DNA of 64,000 nt. It comes from Ancylostoma caninum (taxonomy: Eukaryota > Nematoda > Chromadorea > Rhabditida > Ancylostomatidae). The notes beneath the pieces were generated by a model. That model searched no databases and had not been told where the DNA came from. It worked only from the letters and a program-made list of their open reading frames with translations. A program made the translations under genes and the position numbers. The stretch lies in NCBI GenBank assembly GCA_037903475.1, contig JBAJFG010000149.1, positions 248,001 through 312,000 of the forward strand, given 5' to 3'. This document shows positions 34,096 to 45,036 of the stretch, piece after piece (position 1 is the stretch's first letter; every line of letters starts with the position of its first letter).

Positions 34096-34315
34096 GATTG
34101 TCCCAGATAGCACGAGCTGAGCAATGCTCACTCATCCGCTGGTGACAGTCTCGTATTGTGGTGCGGACACACTCCGCCTCTCGGTGGCATATTTGGTGAG
34201 TTCGTCTCCCGCGTCTGATGTTTGCCGTTAGCTGTTCGGGATGAGTCGAATGCACCTTTCAGAATAGGTGTTTGATGGTATAGATCGCGATTTCGTAAAA
34301 ATTGACCCACTTTCA

Positions 34316-34350
34316 GGCCTTGATAACGGCGTGTTGCCGAAACGTCGGCC
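34316..34350 (+). ncRNA. Hammerhead-ribozyme-like motif in PLE tail (variant core)
   Basis: Helix I GGCC at 34316-34319 pairs with GGCC at 34347-34350. The core is TTGATAA at 34320-34326. Helix II is GGC at 34328-34330 with GCC at 34336-34338. GAA is at 34339-34341, ACGT at 34342-34345, and the predicted scissile nucleotide is C at 34346. The layout is the same as at 61889-61924, but with the 3-8 pair changed from C-G to U-A. Confidence 0.55.
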
Positions 34351-34400
34351 AATAAAAAGTATTTATAACAACCTACGTCAGAGCAAGTGGAGAAATTGTT

Positions 34401-35789
34401 CTACTTTTATGGTTCTCAAATGTAGTAAGATCTGACAGTTGCCTTGAATGGTCGTTATAGAAATCAAAATCTTTTAGAGCCCCTTTCATGTGACTATGTC
34501 GCTCCAAAGCTGGCCCCCAACCTTTGAAGTTTGGGCAAGAACTCGATTCCGAAAAAAAAGCTCCGTCTTTACCTCCAGGAAAAGGATTCACATTTTTATT
34601 TCCATTCTCCTTGCTGCGAATAGTAGTTCAGTGGTAACATTCCTTCCTTTCTCAGGATGAACACGTATTTCTTTTGTTTTTCTGCTTGAGGACGCGGCTC
34701 GTTAACCCACTCCTTAGATGCTGAAGAAGATTTCTGAAAATTATCTGGGAAGCTGATTGCCTTCTCTTGCTACAGTGCTCCTTTGAACGTTCTCAGGAAT
34801 TTGTAAAATTTTACTACTCATTAATTTTCTGAACATTATCCTGAAGCAGGTCCCTTAAGTGAAACATAATGAGGTTTGTTTGACAAACGATTCCATTCTA
34901 GGTATTCGGAGATCTCCTAGGAGTACTTGCGAATCTGCACCACATTTCATTAGCAACTTCCTCTGAACATCTGTCAGCTTCAAGGGAAATGGGTGTTTCT
35001 TTTAACATTATGATTACACTCTGCCAAAAGAACTTTACCATGACTAGTGCCCCATCGGGAGACCAGAAATTTGGGTGTGGTAGCCACTTGAGGTCTGTGC
35101 AGAAGTTTACGTGTTAAATCACTTGCGAAATCTTGAGAAAACTAACAAAAAAGCAGAAATAATTATTAAATGAGCTTAAGTACGAAATCCTCCTTATGAC
35201 ATGAGTATATCCCACCAGTCTGGCTGCCTGGCTAAAGACGAATTCATCACCTGTATTCCTCTGATGCTAGCACTATAAATTTTTCATTACACTCTACATA
35301 TAAGGTTACTTTCCCATGTCCCACTGATATATCTTCTTATTTGATTTCACGACATTTCCTATACGCCTATGGACCCGCAATGGCCAGTCATTTCCAACGT
35401 TGAGCAGAGATTTCCTTTATTCGACTCACCAGTTGTGAGTAATTTCTTGCAACACAATGCGAACAATCACTCGAGATGATTCAATTTGAGATTGTTGTCG
35501 GGGAGTTCCAACTGATGAGTGTCTGCTTGGATATTTAAGAGGAAATACACAGAGATGCTAGACTGGGAGGTAAATGAAAGTAAAGTAGAGAATAAAGCAG
35601 CAACCAAACTTTGCTCAAATGAGAATGATAATGAGTGAGAGATGGAGCAACCTTCCAGATGCAGCGGACTCCTACGTAAGGCTAACACATACTGCTCTTG
35701 ATGCGTTCGAACACCTCTCGACTGGTCAGACCGTCTCATAACGTTTTCACCGGACACAGGCGCACCTTTACCAGAATGTGTACTCCGTG
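34401..35789. other. Non-coding stretch, nothing recognised
   Basis: Mixed-composition DNA with no supported exon, TIR pair or tandem repeat. Confidence 0.4.
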
Positions 35790-35935
35790 GCTTGGCGTGT
35801 ACCACAATACTGGACGGCGACGGACTCACACTCGATCGATGTAATCGCATTTCGGCGTTCAACACACTATTAGGCCACGGAGGAGCGGCTCTCCATCGGT
35901 GGACCTGTACACTGGCATTCTCCACCTCTTGGATG
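35790..35935 (-). repeat. Minisatellite units related to 25866 and 37110, minus strand
   Basis: On the minus strand the segment reads as two to three diverged units (gtccaccgatggagag, then tccgtggcctaatag, then gagtccgtcgccgtcca). These match the spacing and words of the minisatellite at 25866-26130. The long open frames here follow from the repeat. Confidence 0.5.
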
Positions 35936-36409
35936 CGTGATTATCTCAATGGTCTCACAGTCATCAGCGTTGCAGCCTCAGAATCACTCTTTGCAGTTGA
36001 CGGTGTTTTTCCGTTGCTGTGAAGATCAAGTTGCCACCAGAATCTAGAACTCTAGCTTCATTAGTGCCAGCAAATAAATATATACCCAGCTTCGGCTCCC
36101 ATGCCTAATTTTGTATCCTATCCGGTGTTACAAAACTATTCCTTCAAAGATCCAAGATAAGTCCGCAAAGTCAGCTTTCACAACTCAGTATGTACCAGTT
36201 GTTTTGCATGATCAGGCACGCCATGCTGGTGTATTATTAAATAAATCAGGTGTTTTCTACACTATTGGGATACGGGGCACCCATCCTCCATCAGTGGACC
36301 CCAGTTTCGGACACAGGAGTAGCTAGGCGGTGGGGGGGGGGTGGGGAGCATGAGAAAGGAAGTGGCGTCACCTCCGCTTCTGGAATGCTGGATGCAAGAA
36401 CAAAAATGG

Positions 36410-36916
36410 TTAAAAACTGTTAGTCTTAATGTTAAATAATCCTCTTATACAATTCATGGTAATGCAACACAATTTTCTAGAGCGCAGGCGTAGGGGGCTG
36501 GCACGTGATCGCATGCGCTCGCAGTGAGGCTCAGTTATATACTGTGCCTCGCGAGGATGCGAAGCTGACGGGGCATTCGGCAGATGTTTCGTCATAGGTG
36601 CATAGACGTAGTGGAAGTCGGATGTATTCAGGATTTCGCGCTGGGACCTTAGGTCTTGAGCGGTCTCGAGCCCTCCAAGCGAGACAGTGTTCACAACGAC
36701 TTGACGTTGCATAGCAGCAATGTGCGGAGCAGAGTAGCCCCTCTGCTGGAGCTTTGCACAACTGGTTTCAGAAAATGTTGCAACAGCTTTACTCCGTTCA
36801 TTTTTCAAACACGGGACGATAACCATCTCGAAAGGAGGAGTGCACACCACAAAGGCCGTAGTGACAGGATTCACTCGATATGCTCTTTGCGCTCTCAGGA
36901 TATGCTCTTTGCGCAC
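36410..36916 (-). other. Unidentified 168-codon minus-strand open frame, partly inside a repeat
   Basis: The longest non-transposon frame in the right half. Its first two thirds (HILRAQRAYRVNPVTTAFVV, then GGLETAQDLRSQREILN) look protein-like. The last third lies in the dispersed repeat 36425-36545. Inside the frame, 36751-36781 is an inverted match to 37030-37060 (containing tttctgaaaccagttgtgc). No family is recognised; a repeat-derived frame is as likely as a gene. Confidence 0.25.
36425..36545 (-). repeat. Dispersed repeat, inverted copy of 24316-24420
   Basis: Reverse complement matches 24316-24420 over about 100 nt, including catgcgatcacgtgc and ccctacgcctgcgctctaga. Confidence 0.65.
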
Positions 36917-37109
36917 CTCTCATTCAGGTTCCGTGGGGATTATGCAGCCTGACGATCCGTCTGTTTACAAGAAAGGCAGTACAATCAAATACACAGGATG
37001 AACGAACGAAGAACGCGGTGACCTTACCCGTTGCGACATTTTCTGAAACCAGTTGTGCAATTGATCAAACTTTCTGAATATTTCTCAACTTTCTCCAATT
37101 GCTCTCGAG

Positions 37110-37837
37110 AAATGCAAAGAGTACGGGTGCACTGATAAGGACAGATGTGCCGTGGCCCCATAGTTCAGAAAAACATCAGAATGGGTGTCCACCGATCGAG
37201 AAAAAGACCCAGCAGTGGGGAAAGCGCCAGGATACGGTGCGCGAATGGAGAATGGGTCCGCCGTGGTCCAATGGTGTGGAAAACGCGAAGATGCACGATT
37301 GCCGGTGGAACAGGGGCACGCTACGCGCTCATTCGTGTCTCAGTCGACCATGGCTATTGAAGCAGAAGCTCATCAGTTGGACTGTCTCAGTGACGTGAAG
37401 CTTGAATCATTTCAGGCGATTATTCGCACGATATTGGATACACTGTATTGTTCAGGTACTAAAGCCATGTTTAGGTACTAAAGTCATGTGAAGAATATTC
37501 CTGTGCGGAGTTAAGAGTGGCTGCTCTTAACGGATCCATAAGCATGTGAGAAATGTAACAAAAAAAAGTAGATAGTATCATTGCATCGGAAACTCACTTA
37601 ACATGTAGATGCGTGATCAAGAATTTGCGAGCAAGGCTAGGATCGCGAGAAGACTCGAAGCCCGACGTTGGAGAGGCGGTCAGACCCGTAGAATATACGC
37701 AATTTATAGGAGGGATTTTGTATTTGAGCTCAGCTAATGATTATTTTAGGTTATTTGCTGATTTTCTAAGCATTTCGCATGAGTGAAGCTTTTGGAAATA
37801 CCTCAAGTGGCTGCCCACCCCACTTTCTAGCGTCTCG
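37110..37837 (+). repeat. Segmental repeat with internal minisatellite (right copy)
   Basis: Matches 25866-26668 in landmark order: minisatellite units, then aagctcatcagttggactg, ttgttcaggtactaaag, gtagaatatacgca and ccccactttctagcgtc. It is diverged and about 75 nt shorter. It is not coding. Confidence 0.75.
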
Positions 37838-38054
37838 AAGGGGCCCTAGTTAATAATAAATATTTAAGAAATAATGAAAATAAAAACAGACGAATGAAAA
37901 CAACTAATACAAAGTTCTTGTTATTGCATAAAGTAACCCCGAAAAGTCGCTGACGAGATTTTTGGTAGTTTTTTCACGTGGATCAATGGAACTTATATCC
38001 TAGAATGATCTCCTCCTGTTGTCGTTCATGACCCATTCCATATCAAGGCTGCGT

Positions 38055-39713
38055 GACCATTTGGACCCTACAGTAAGCCTACAGTAATTATAGGGTGGGG
38101 ACGCGGGACGGCTGCGGTGCGTGCGCTGCCGCCGATAGGGCGGGAGCGCGAAGAAATGTGGACGAGCTCTCTTAGCTCATGAGCAGCAAGTAGCTGTAAA
38201 TTTGCACCTAGAGGTTATTGGACGTGCTGAGCACGAATTTCACATCCATTTCGCACTATGACTTCATCTATCGCGGCTACAATGGATAGACTGAAGTAAC
38301 CATTTCTCAGGATCTTATGGAACTTTGAAAATGGGCTGTTCCCTTTGATAATCTAGTTTTTTTTTTGATTATCATAAAGCTGTCTAGAACCGATGAACTA
38401 ATTAAAATGACGCAACACCTTGAAATTACTACTATAAGGGTTACATTTCCTTAGAGATTGATAGATTTCGGTCATTAAATTAAAGCCATTGAACTCTCAG
38501 TTTTCCTCATCCGGAAAGAATATGTAGCATATTCAACCATGCTGAAAACGAATCTGACGCCCCATCTTTCGCAATTACATTTGTCTAACCTTTGCGGTAT
38601 ACACATCAAAATTGTTGTTGTGTGATTCAGTATTTCAAGGGTGAGTTTGTAGTCCTTTTAAAGAATTACCGCCGTCCCTTTTTCTCACGAAGATGGGAAT
38701 GGGAATATCCCTTGGTATGATATTCAATTTTTTTTATTGATTCAACAACTACTTTTCCCAAAGTGTTAGTGCATGTATGTGACCTCAATTACGCAGTGGT
38801 TGGCAGATTTTCCCTAAGGAACTTCCCGAAACAAGATGGCATATCCTTATGGCGACGACAAGTCCTTAGGTGTTAGCACAGGTCATACTGAGAACGGCAA
38901 AGACATCATATCCAGTCACTCCAAGGAAATTGTAATATAATAGAATATAATGCGAATGGAAAACAAACAAAAAAGTGTCCTAATCCAATTAACAACGGAC
39001 ATTATCCGAAAGTGCATATGTATGGTATTTCAGGTAAACTTCCATCTGTTTCTTCTTGATTTCAAAAGGAAATTCGCAATCTTTCTATGCATCCGAGCTC
39101 AAAATCAAGATATCACAGTTTTCCGAAAAATGAGCAACACAATTCAAAAAATTGCGTAAACTTAGCTTCAAAAGTTTATACAAATATTAGTAAGAGGGGC
39201 AAGATCTGGAATGTAATTTTAGAGCTACACCAGTACAGTATAAATACTGTTGCTTGTGGCATAAATAAAAAATCGAAGAAAAGATCCTCACAAGGAATAA
39301 CACATTGACTAAATCACCCATTTTTGTAAAGTTTCAGAAGATCCTGAGGAATGCAATAAATTCCACCTGGTCATACCGTACAAGGTGACGTTGAGATGCA
39401 ATTCGAATGCGAAATTCGTGTTCAGCACATCAAATAACCCCGAGGCGTCCATTTTCAGCGTGCGCAAGTTTGCAGTTTCGGCCCATGTCAGTGTCGGCCA
39501 CGCTCGCTTTGAAGCAGCAGCTAATTGCTGCTCTCGCCTTATCTAAATTAGTGATGAGCAACTCGTACAGGCCTTCGCGCTCTCTCCGCGACTTGCCGCG
39601 TTGACCGCGACGCAACGGCCGCTCCGCAGCATACGGCTGCAAACAGTCAACCAATCGCGGCGTTGTCCCAGCCAGCCGCTGACCCCGCCCTAATTGCTAG
39701 GGTCCAAATGGTC
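38055..39713. mobile_element. 1.66-kb element with long imperfect terminal inverted repeats
   Basis: Both ends begin gaccatttggaccct (15 of 15 when inverted), followed by GC-rich subterminal sequence (agggtggggacgcgg and its counterpart). Patchy matching extends up to roughly 200-300 nt, including ttattggacgtgctgagcac at left against ttatttgatgtgctgaacac at right. The AT-rich interior has no recognisable transposase. The GC-rich open frame at 39430-39654 (-) is part of the right arm. Confidence 0.7.
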
Positions 39714-40353
39714 CGTTTCCCCATATCAATAGTAACGATCTTCCTAAGAAGGGAGCTGCTGGATGAAAATATCTTTAGGTCGAACGTATGCAGACATGCC
39801 AGTGTTGTTCGTTGAAGTTCTTCGCTCAGCTCACGGAAACTCGTCCACTATTCTTACCGACTTTCTTCGCGTGAAAAACATTGCTGAATAATTTTTCCGT
39901 GATTTTCTGCTCACCTTGCATTGGGTCCGGTTTCCGGTTCAACCTGTTTTTCCCGGGCGTCTCCATGACTATTGAGTTGGTGCACCGCTCCTGGAGCATT
40001 TTCCAAGACCTCTTCTACGTTCGGAACTCTTATTAACCCACGAGCCCCTAGCACTTCAGAGAAAATACGCTCTAAAAACTCATCATTCATGTAATGGGCC
40101 CGTCCCTTGTTGATAATCCGGATTTGAATTCATAAAGCAAAATTCCACCATTAGCAGATTGCACATAGCATTAGTTTTATACATGAAACACAGCAATGCT
40201 GTGTAGATCCGAGCCAAAAATGATTTAGGCAGCAGATTTTTTGGGCTACCAGCTCACATGAATACCTTTGCAGGATATCGCAGACGCAGGGAGCGAAATT
40301 ACGCTAAACGGTGTACTACCACCAATTGCCCCGGAACCTTTGCACCCACCTAA
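39703..40353 (-). mobile_element. Truncated mariner copy, same family as 45003-46265
   Basis: The right end (ccccggaacctttgcaccc then acctaa, followed by TA) matches the mariner TIR at 46265. The interior matches 45611-46265 at moderate identity. The minus-strand frame keeps YKTNAMC, then NDEFLERIFSEVLGARGLI and EKQVEPETGPNAR, an eroded N-terminal DNA-binding region. The catalytic half and the other TIR are missing. The break coincides with the right end of the 38055-39713 element, but I did not find the missing half beyond that element's left end. Confidence 0.7.
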
Positions 40354-41530
40354 TAAAATAATCGAACAAGGCCGAGTTCCCTCTGCACGGTGACAAAAAA
40401 GTCAGTGGGCAACAAAGACATTCAAAATTATTAATAGCTAGCTGAAAGACTGCTGAAGGAATGAACCCCGCTTGTTCCAAAGCTGCCCCATGCTCCAACA
40501 AAGCGGTTTTTGGCAAGGTTTCGCTCCTCTGCTGTATCTGCTGCCAAGTGGCTAGCGGCGCAATTGCGTAAGTTACCTACTGGACTATTGAGCGCGAGAT
40601 AGGACGTTTGGATCCCTTCGCTAACTTCCATCTTTCATTTCCGTATTCACCACACCTTTTACCTCATCTGAGGCAGTTTGAAATATTCAGGTGAAGTATC
40701 GGCTCTCATCGCTATTCAAGATTTTGATTTGTAAGGAACAACGACGAATCAGAACTCATCCTAACTCGTACCCACCTTTATAAGAAAACGGCTTCTCCCT
40801 ATAAGTCCTCTTTCTCATCCATGTTAAAAAGGATGACCTTGTTATAGTGGCTGATCAATGAACTACGTTCGAAGTAATGAAATTATTCCGTGGCTGGTTC
40901 ACCCGAAAAGCCAATGTGTTTCCACCTTCTAAACACCTGTTAATAGAGTAAGAGGATTAAAAAGCAAACATGTATCTGCAGCGGGCAGCATGTATCTGCC
41001 ACCCACCCTCTGTCTGATGGTCCACTGTCTTCCCCACTCAACCACTCCATCACTGAACAACAGCAGCTGTAATATGTACATATAGCAGTGCAATGGAAGT
41101 TGTTTTTCTGGAAACCAGTACAGGAATGAGATACACTGGGTGCGTGAAAAATATTGACCGCCTTCAATAGTAGTACTACAGCGGGTGCAGTAGAACTGCA
41201 ACCATATAGCTTTTACAGCAATGTGCGGGAGGACCGTACAAACTAAGTTTCAGCAGTCGTTGTCAATCGAACCGCCTTTGGCTCATATGCCACGCGAAGA
41301 CAGTGTGACTGCGGAGTGCCACGAGTGTTGATCATCAAGTTCGTTCCAGCTTTTGACTAAAGCGGCTCCTAGCGAACTGGTAGAGCTGTGGAAGGATGAG
41401 CAGGACTTGCTTTTTAAGATACTTCAGATAGGATAGCCTATGTGAGTAAGGTGATTTTCATTTGGAGGCCGCTTTTGAGACGCAAATCCAAGCGTGAAAA
41501 CGACCGTGGAGCTTTCGGATTCATGTGAAA

Positions 41531-41557
41531 GATTGATTGATTGATTGATTGATTGAT
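41531..41557 (+). repeat. (GATT)n microsatellite
   Basis: Nearly seven uninterrupted GATT units. Confidence 0.95.
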
Positions 41558-41911
41558 TTTGTCTTATTTCAAAGCTGTGGATACGCATTCAGATAGAATA
41601 CGAGTTCTGATTGAGCAGTTACCATTACTAAGAGAATGTATAGTAGCCATTTTGATCTATGCTACACATATCTTGGACCATATGTGAAAGATTGAAAAAA
41701 CAAAGCGAATTGAAAGCCTCAAATCACCAAAGCCTGCGACGAATATGATGATCAGTACACCGGGTCGAATTCTCTGTCCTCGTCGTGGCTGCCACATTAA
41801 ACTCTGCTGACGAAACATAGTTCGTAAGGTTTCTCCCTACATTTCTATAGGGTGTGCGTGGTTACATTCTCATTGCGAGCGCTGCAGCACCGTTTTTTTG
41901 AAGGCGGTCAG

Positions 41912-43068
41912 TACAATACTGCTCACGCGATCGTGAAAACCGACGGTCGCCCCGCGGAGTCACCGTCGCACACCGTTGCTTTCGCATAACTTTCGTAGAA
42001 CTGCACCAACCAAAATCACTATTCGATTCATCTCAAAGAGATCTTTTAGAGGACCTACTTACTGTCGAGGAAAACTTTAGGTTTACTGGTTTTGTAAGAG
42101 TTATCGATATCGATTGATGCCGTGTAATGGATAGGGCTAGTAGTAGCTCAAACATGCGGCGATAAACTGAATTTTAAGCTTAGATCCGATTATATATAGT
42201 AAATTGAAGCAGAAACCCCCGAAGTCAAGCGTCTGGAAGCTGATTTTGGCAAATTCCACACTAATTCAAGAATTTTTGAATTCGCTAGTAGCGCACACTA
42301 CTGCAACGGCCCGAGCAAACTTGAGCAAGGAAGAACAGTAGGTTCAAGATAATTCTTTGTGAGCTTTATGATCAACAAGTGCCGCTGCTGCAGGCCTACT
42401 AGTCTTGGTGTTACCTTTGCCCAAAATACAAGCTTTCGTTGTGTCTCGTGAAAAGCTCGATGTTGGCGGAGCTACAATTCGCTAGTGAGATGAGCTACGG
42501 ATCTCCTAAGAGAACTTAATAAGAAGCCGTATGTGTGCTTGCAAAAAGTGAATTGAAGCAGTTCCGGCTGTCATCACTTGTCAACTAAGGCTGCACTAAT
42601 TTTGCTGAAAATTTGGCCGCAATCTTATAACCGTCTCTAGCAGCCCTGGAAGAACGTCTAGAAAATGGGAGGCTATGTGCTCTGAAAGAGTTCTTGAAGA
42701 GCCATATTCTGGATCAAAACGGGAACTTCTCGAGAGATACGATTTTTCGGCAGTTTTAGCTGCTTCAAGGCGTCCCGGTAGACCCTGAGCATGGGAGCAC
42801 GTAGCGTTTGTGCTGACCCCCAGGTTCTACTAGCTACTACTAGCCTTATCCATTACCTGGCATCAATCTACATATCGATTCCTTGGGCAAAACCAGTAAA
42901 CCTAAGGATTTCCTCGACAGTAAGTAGGTCCTCTAAAAAATCTCTTTGAGATAAATCGGAAAGTGACCAAATCGTTTTGATTGGTGCAGTTCTACGAAAG
43001 TTATGGCGAAGCGACGGTGACTCCGCGGAGCGACCGTCAGTTTCCACTATCCCGTGATAAGTATTGTA
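41912..43068. mobile_element. Foldback element with 237-nt inverted arms
   Basis: Arms 41912-42148 and 42832-43068 are inverted copies at roughly 85 percent by eye. They share agaggacctacttactgtcg, taggtttactggtttt, taactttcgtagaactgcac and an internal small palindrome (cggtcgctccgcgga). The 683-nt middle has no recognisable coding sequence. Arm length, equal arm size and lack of a transposase fit a non-autonomous foldback transposon. Confidence 0.8.
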
Positions 43069-44577
43069 TTTTTTCACCCACCCTGAGTACTGTAGTACCT
43101 TGTCCAACGAAGATTTGAGCCAGATAGGATTCATTCCGATCTGCGTGTCTGGCCTCTTGCAATCCCCTTGTTAGATGAAGTGAATGTTCTGGTAAATTAT
43201 AGTCACAATCGTCGCTTCCCTCTCAATGAAAATCTTCTGTGGTCCATTTTGCTAGTGTTTTGTTTTTTTTAACAATAATTTTCTCCAATCACTCTTGACC
43301 ACTGCCACACAAATTGCTCCAATCGGGATAAAAGTCCAGATTTCTCGTCGCTTTGCCCGCCATTTCATTTACACAATTATTTTCCAACCTCAATCCTGCA
43401 TTAACTCTACGATGTGGGCTATTTCTGTGAGAGGAAATCTCCTAAAATTCCACGAAACTGTGAGTTTCCACTAAATGAAGGTCGTTAGAGTGACAGTAGT
43501 CTTTAATTATTCAAAGAGTGGCTCTGCTTATACTATAATACATACATACATGCCCTTCTTCAAGAATAGTGTTAAAAAGGTACCTTTATCCCAAGAATCC
43601 CCATGAGTTTTACTTCGAGACATTCTTCGAGACATTCGAGACATTGGAGACATCACCCATATTTCTTATCAATTCCCTGGTGTTGGCTGCATAGGTGCGA
43701 CAGTCCGAGCTAAGGCACAGACCCCTTTCACTTTGGGAGGGGGCCAATAGATCCCCTTCACCAAATCAGTTACAGAAGACAAGGAAGTGAAGAAATCAAA
43801 AGTTTAGTAAAGTGAAACTGAACAAATTCAATGGTAGAGGATCGATTCTATTGCAGTCCATGTGAAAAAAGGAGTCAGGAATCGAAATGACGTTAGTGTT
43901 GAATGGAGCGCGCAATGTGACCATTACCGCAGACAGGGAAAATGACGAGCGAATTTCTGTGTGAAGGATAAAGAATTAGATATGAGTGAAGGGTATCTAA
44001 TTGAAGCTTAAACCTAGTAGAGTTTACATGTTAGAAGTGGGAAGCGATAGATAGCATGTTTGCGGAGAAATTTTTGAACACATAATGGTATGAAGGTTCG
44101 TGAACTAACCGGAAAGAGGATAGTCCTCCACAATTTGCAAAGATTTTCTCTTCATTTTCATGTATGAGTTGTGATAGTTAGTGTAAGATGAGCAGGAAAA
44201 AAGTGGTACCAACAGGACGGTCGAAAACTCTACAAATTATGTGTTTTTCAAAGGATTCCGTCTTATGTTTCCGAGAAATTTACAAATCCGAGAAATTTAC
44301 AAATCCGAGAAATTTAGTATTTACATGTATACATACTAGGAAGGATGCGCTTTCCGCCCATATACAAATGTATGGGGGAAACCCTTTTCTGGTTGAAAAA
44401 TAGGGTGGGTGAGCCGAAACAACGGGGCATTCTCGTGCCCATTGTTAGACAAATGGCGAGATAGTGCGATGAGGGAAGAGAGGCGCGCGCATGGGGTGAG
44501 AATGGCTTCAGAAACATTCTCACCCCCCTTCACAGAAAAAGAAACGCAACCACATGAAACGAAATGTGGTTTATCAG
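43069..44577. other. Non-coding stretch, nothing recognised
   Basis: No supported gene. Short direct repeat of cgagaaatttacaaatc near 44270-44310 only. Confidence 0.4.
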
Positions 44578-45036
44578 TTAGGGGATTGGAGGAGGAGAAC
44601 ATAGGTACCCTTCACTCCTAGGTTTCATTTCCGAATAAAGCTGTAATAAGCAAAAATAGCTCAAAAGCAGGTGTAATTTCAGTGTCAAATTTTTGTATGT
44701 AGGAGAGAAGAAATGTTGTGCAGTTGTGTATGCATGAGTGGACCATATCATGAAGGTGTGCTGAGGACTATCTTCATTCATGTAATCAATGGCTGTTTCC
44801 TCATTTGAAAGCAGTATCCTAGAGCATCCGCAGCACGATAGCGATGACTCATCGCTATCGTACGGTTTCATGAAACTGTTGAACGGTGTGTTTGCAGAAA
44901 TATATTGCAAGATTTGCTCAGTTTCCATGGCATTTGAAGACATGTTGGGTATTACATCAATGGATAGGGCATTGACACTTACCAATACCACAACTCTTAC
45001 TATTAGGTGTGTGCAAAAGTTCCGGGGCAGTTGCAC
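44578..45036 (-). other. Unidentified 152-codon minus-strand open frame containing a perfect palindrome
   Basis: The frame runs from inside the mariner TIR (its first residues MQLPRNFCTHL are TIR translation) through VNALSIDVIPNMSSNAMETE and SNEETAIDYMNEDSP. If real, its true start lies after the TIR, for example at the Met in IPNMSSNAM. There are no domain matches by eye and no polyadenylation signal near its end. Confidence 0.2.
44835..44861. repeat. 27-nt perfect palindrome
   Basis: acgatagcgatga, one central c, then tcatcgctatcgt: 13 bp of perfect dyad symmetry. Confidence 0.95.

Larger units (their letters stand above)
33798..34400 (+). mobile_element. Second PLE fragment, inverted relative to 32707-33323
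   Basis: A 603-nt copy covering only the distal part of the GIY-YIG domain and the tail, including the hammerhead-like motif at 34316-34350. It carries a deletion of about 14 nt near 33853 and scattered substitutions. Together with the longer copy it forms an inverted repeat with a 474-nt spacer that is itself unique upstream PLE sequence. The two may have arisen as one rearranged insertion or as two separate ones. Confidence 0.8.

Noticed and set aside
35467..35925. 152-codon minus-strand frame
   Set aside because: Its first half covers the inverted minisatellite units related to 25866; no domain or splice support.
39430..39654. 74-codon minus-strand frame with basic residues
   Set aside because: It is the GC-rich right arm of the 38055-39713 TIR element; the left arm does not keep the frame.
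41880..42150. Origin or integrated bacterial sequence suggested by GC-rich cggtcgctccgcgga
   Set aside because: The patch is part of both arms of the foldback element and has no bacterial gene context.
42868..43134. 88-codon minus-strand frame
   Set aside because: It lies in the right arm of the foldback element and is not preserved in the left arm.
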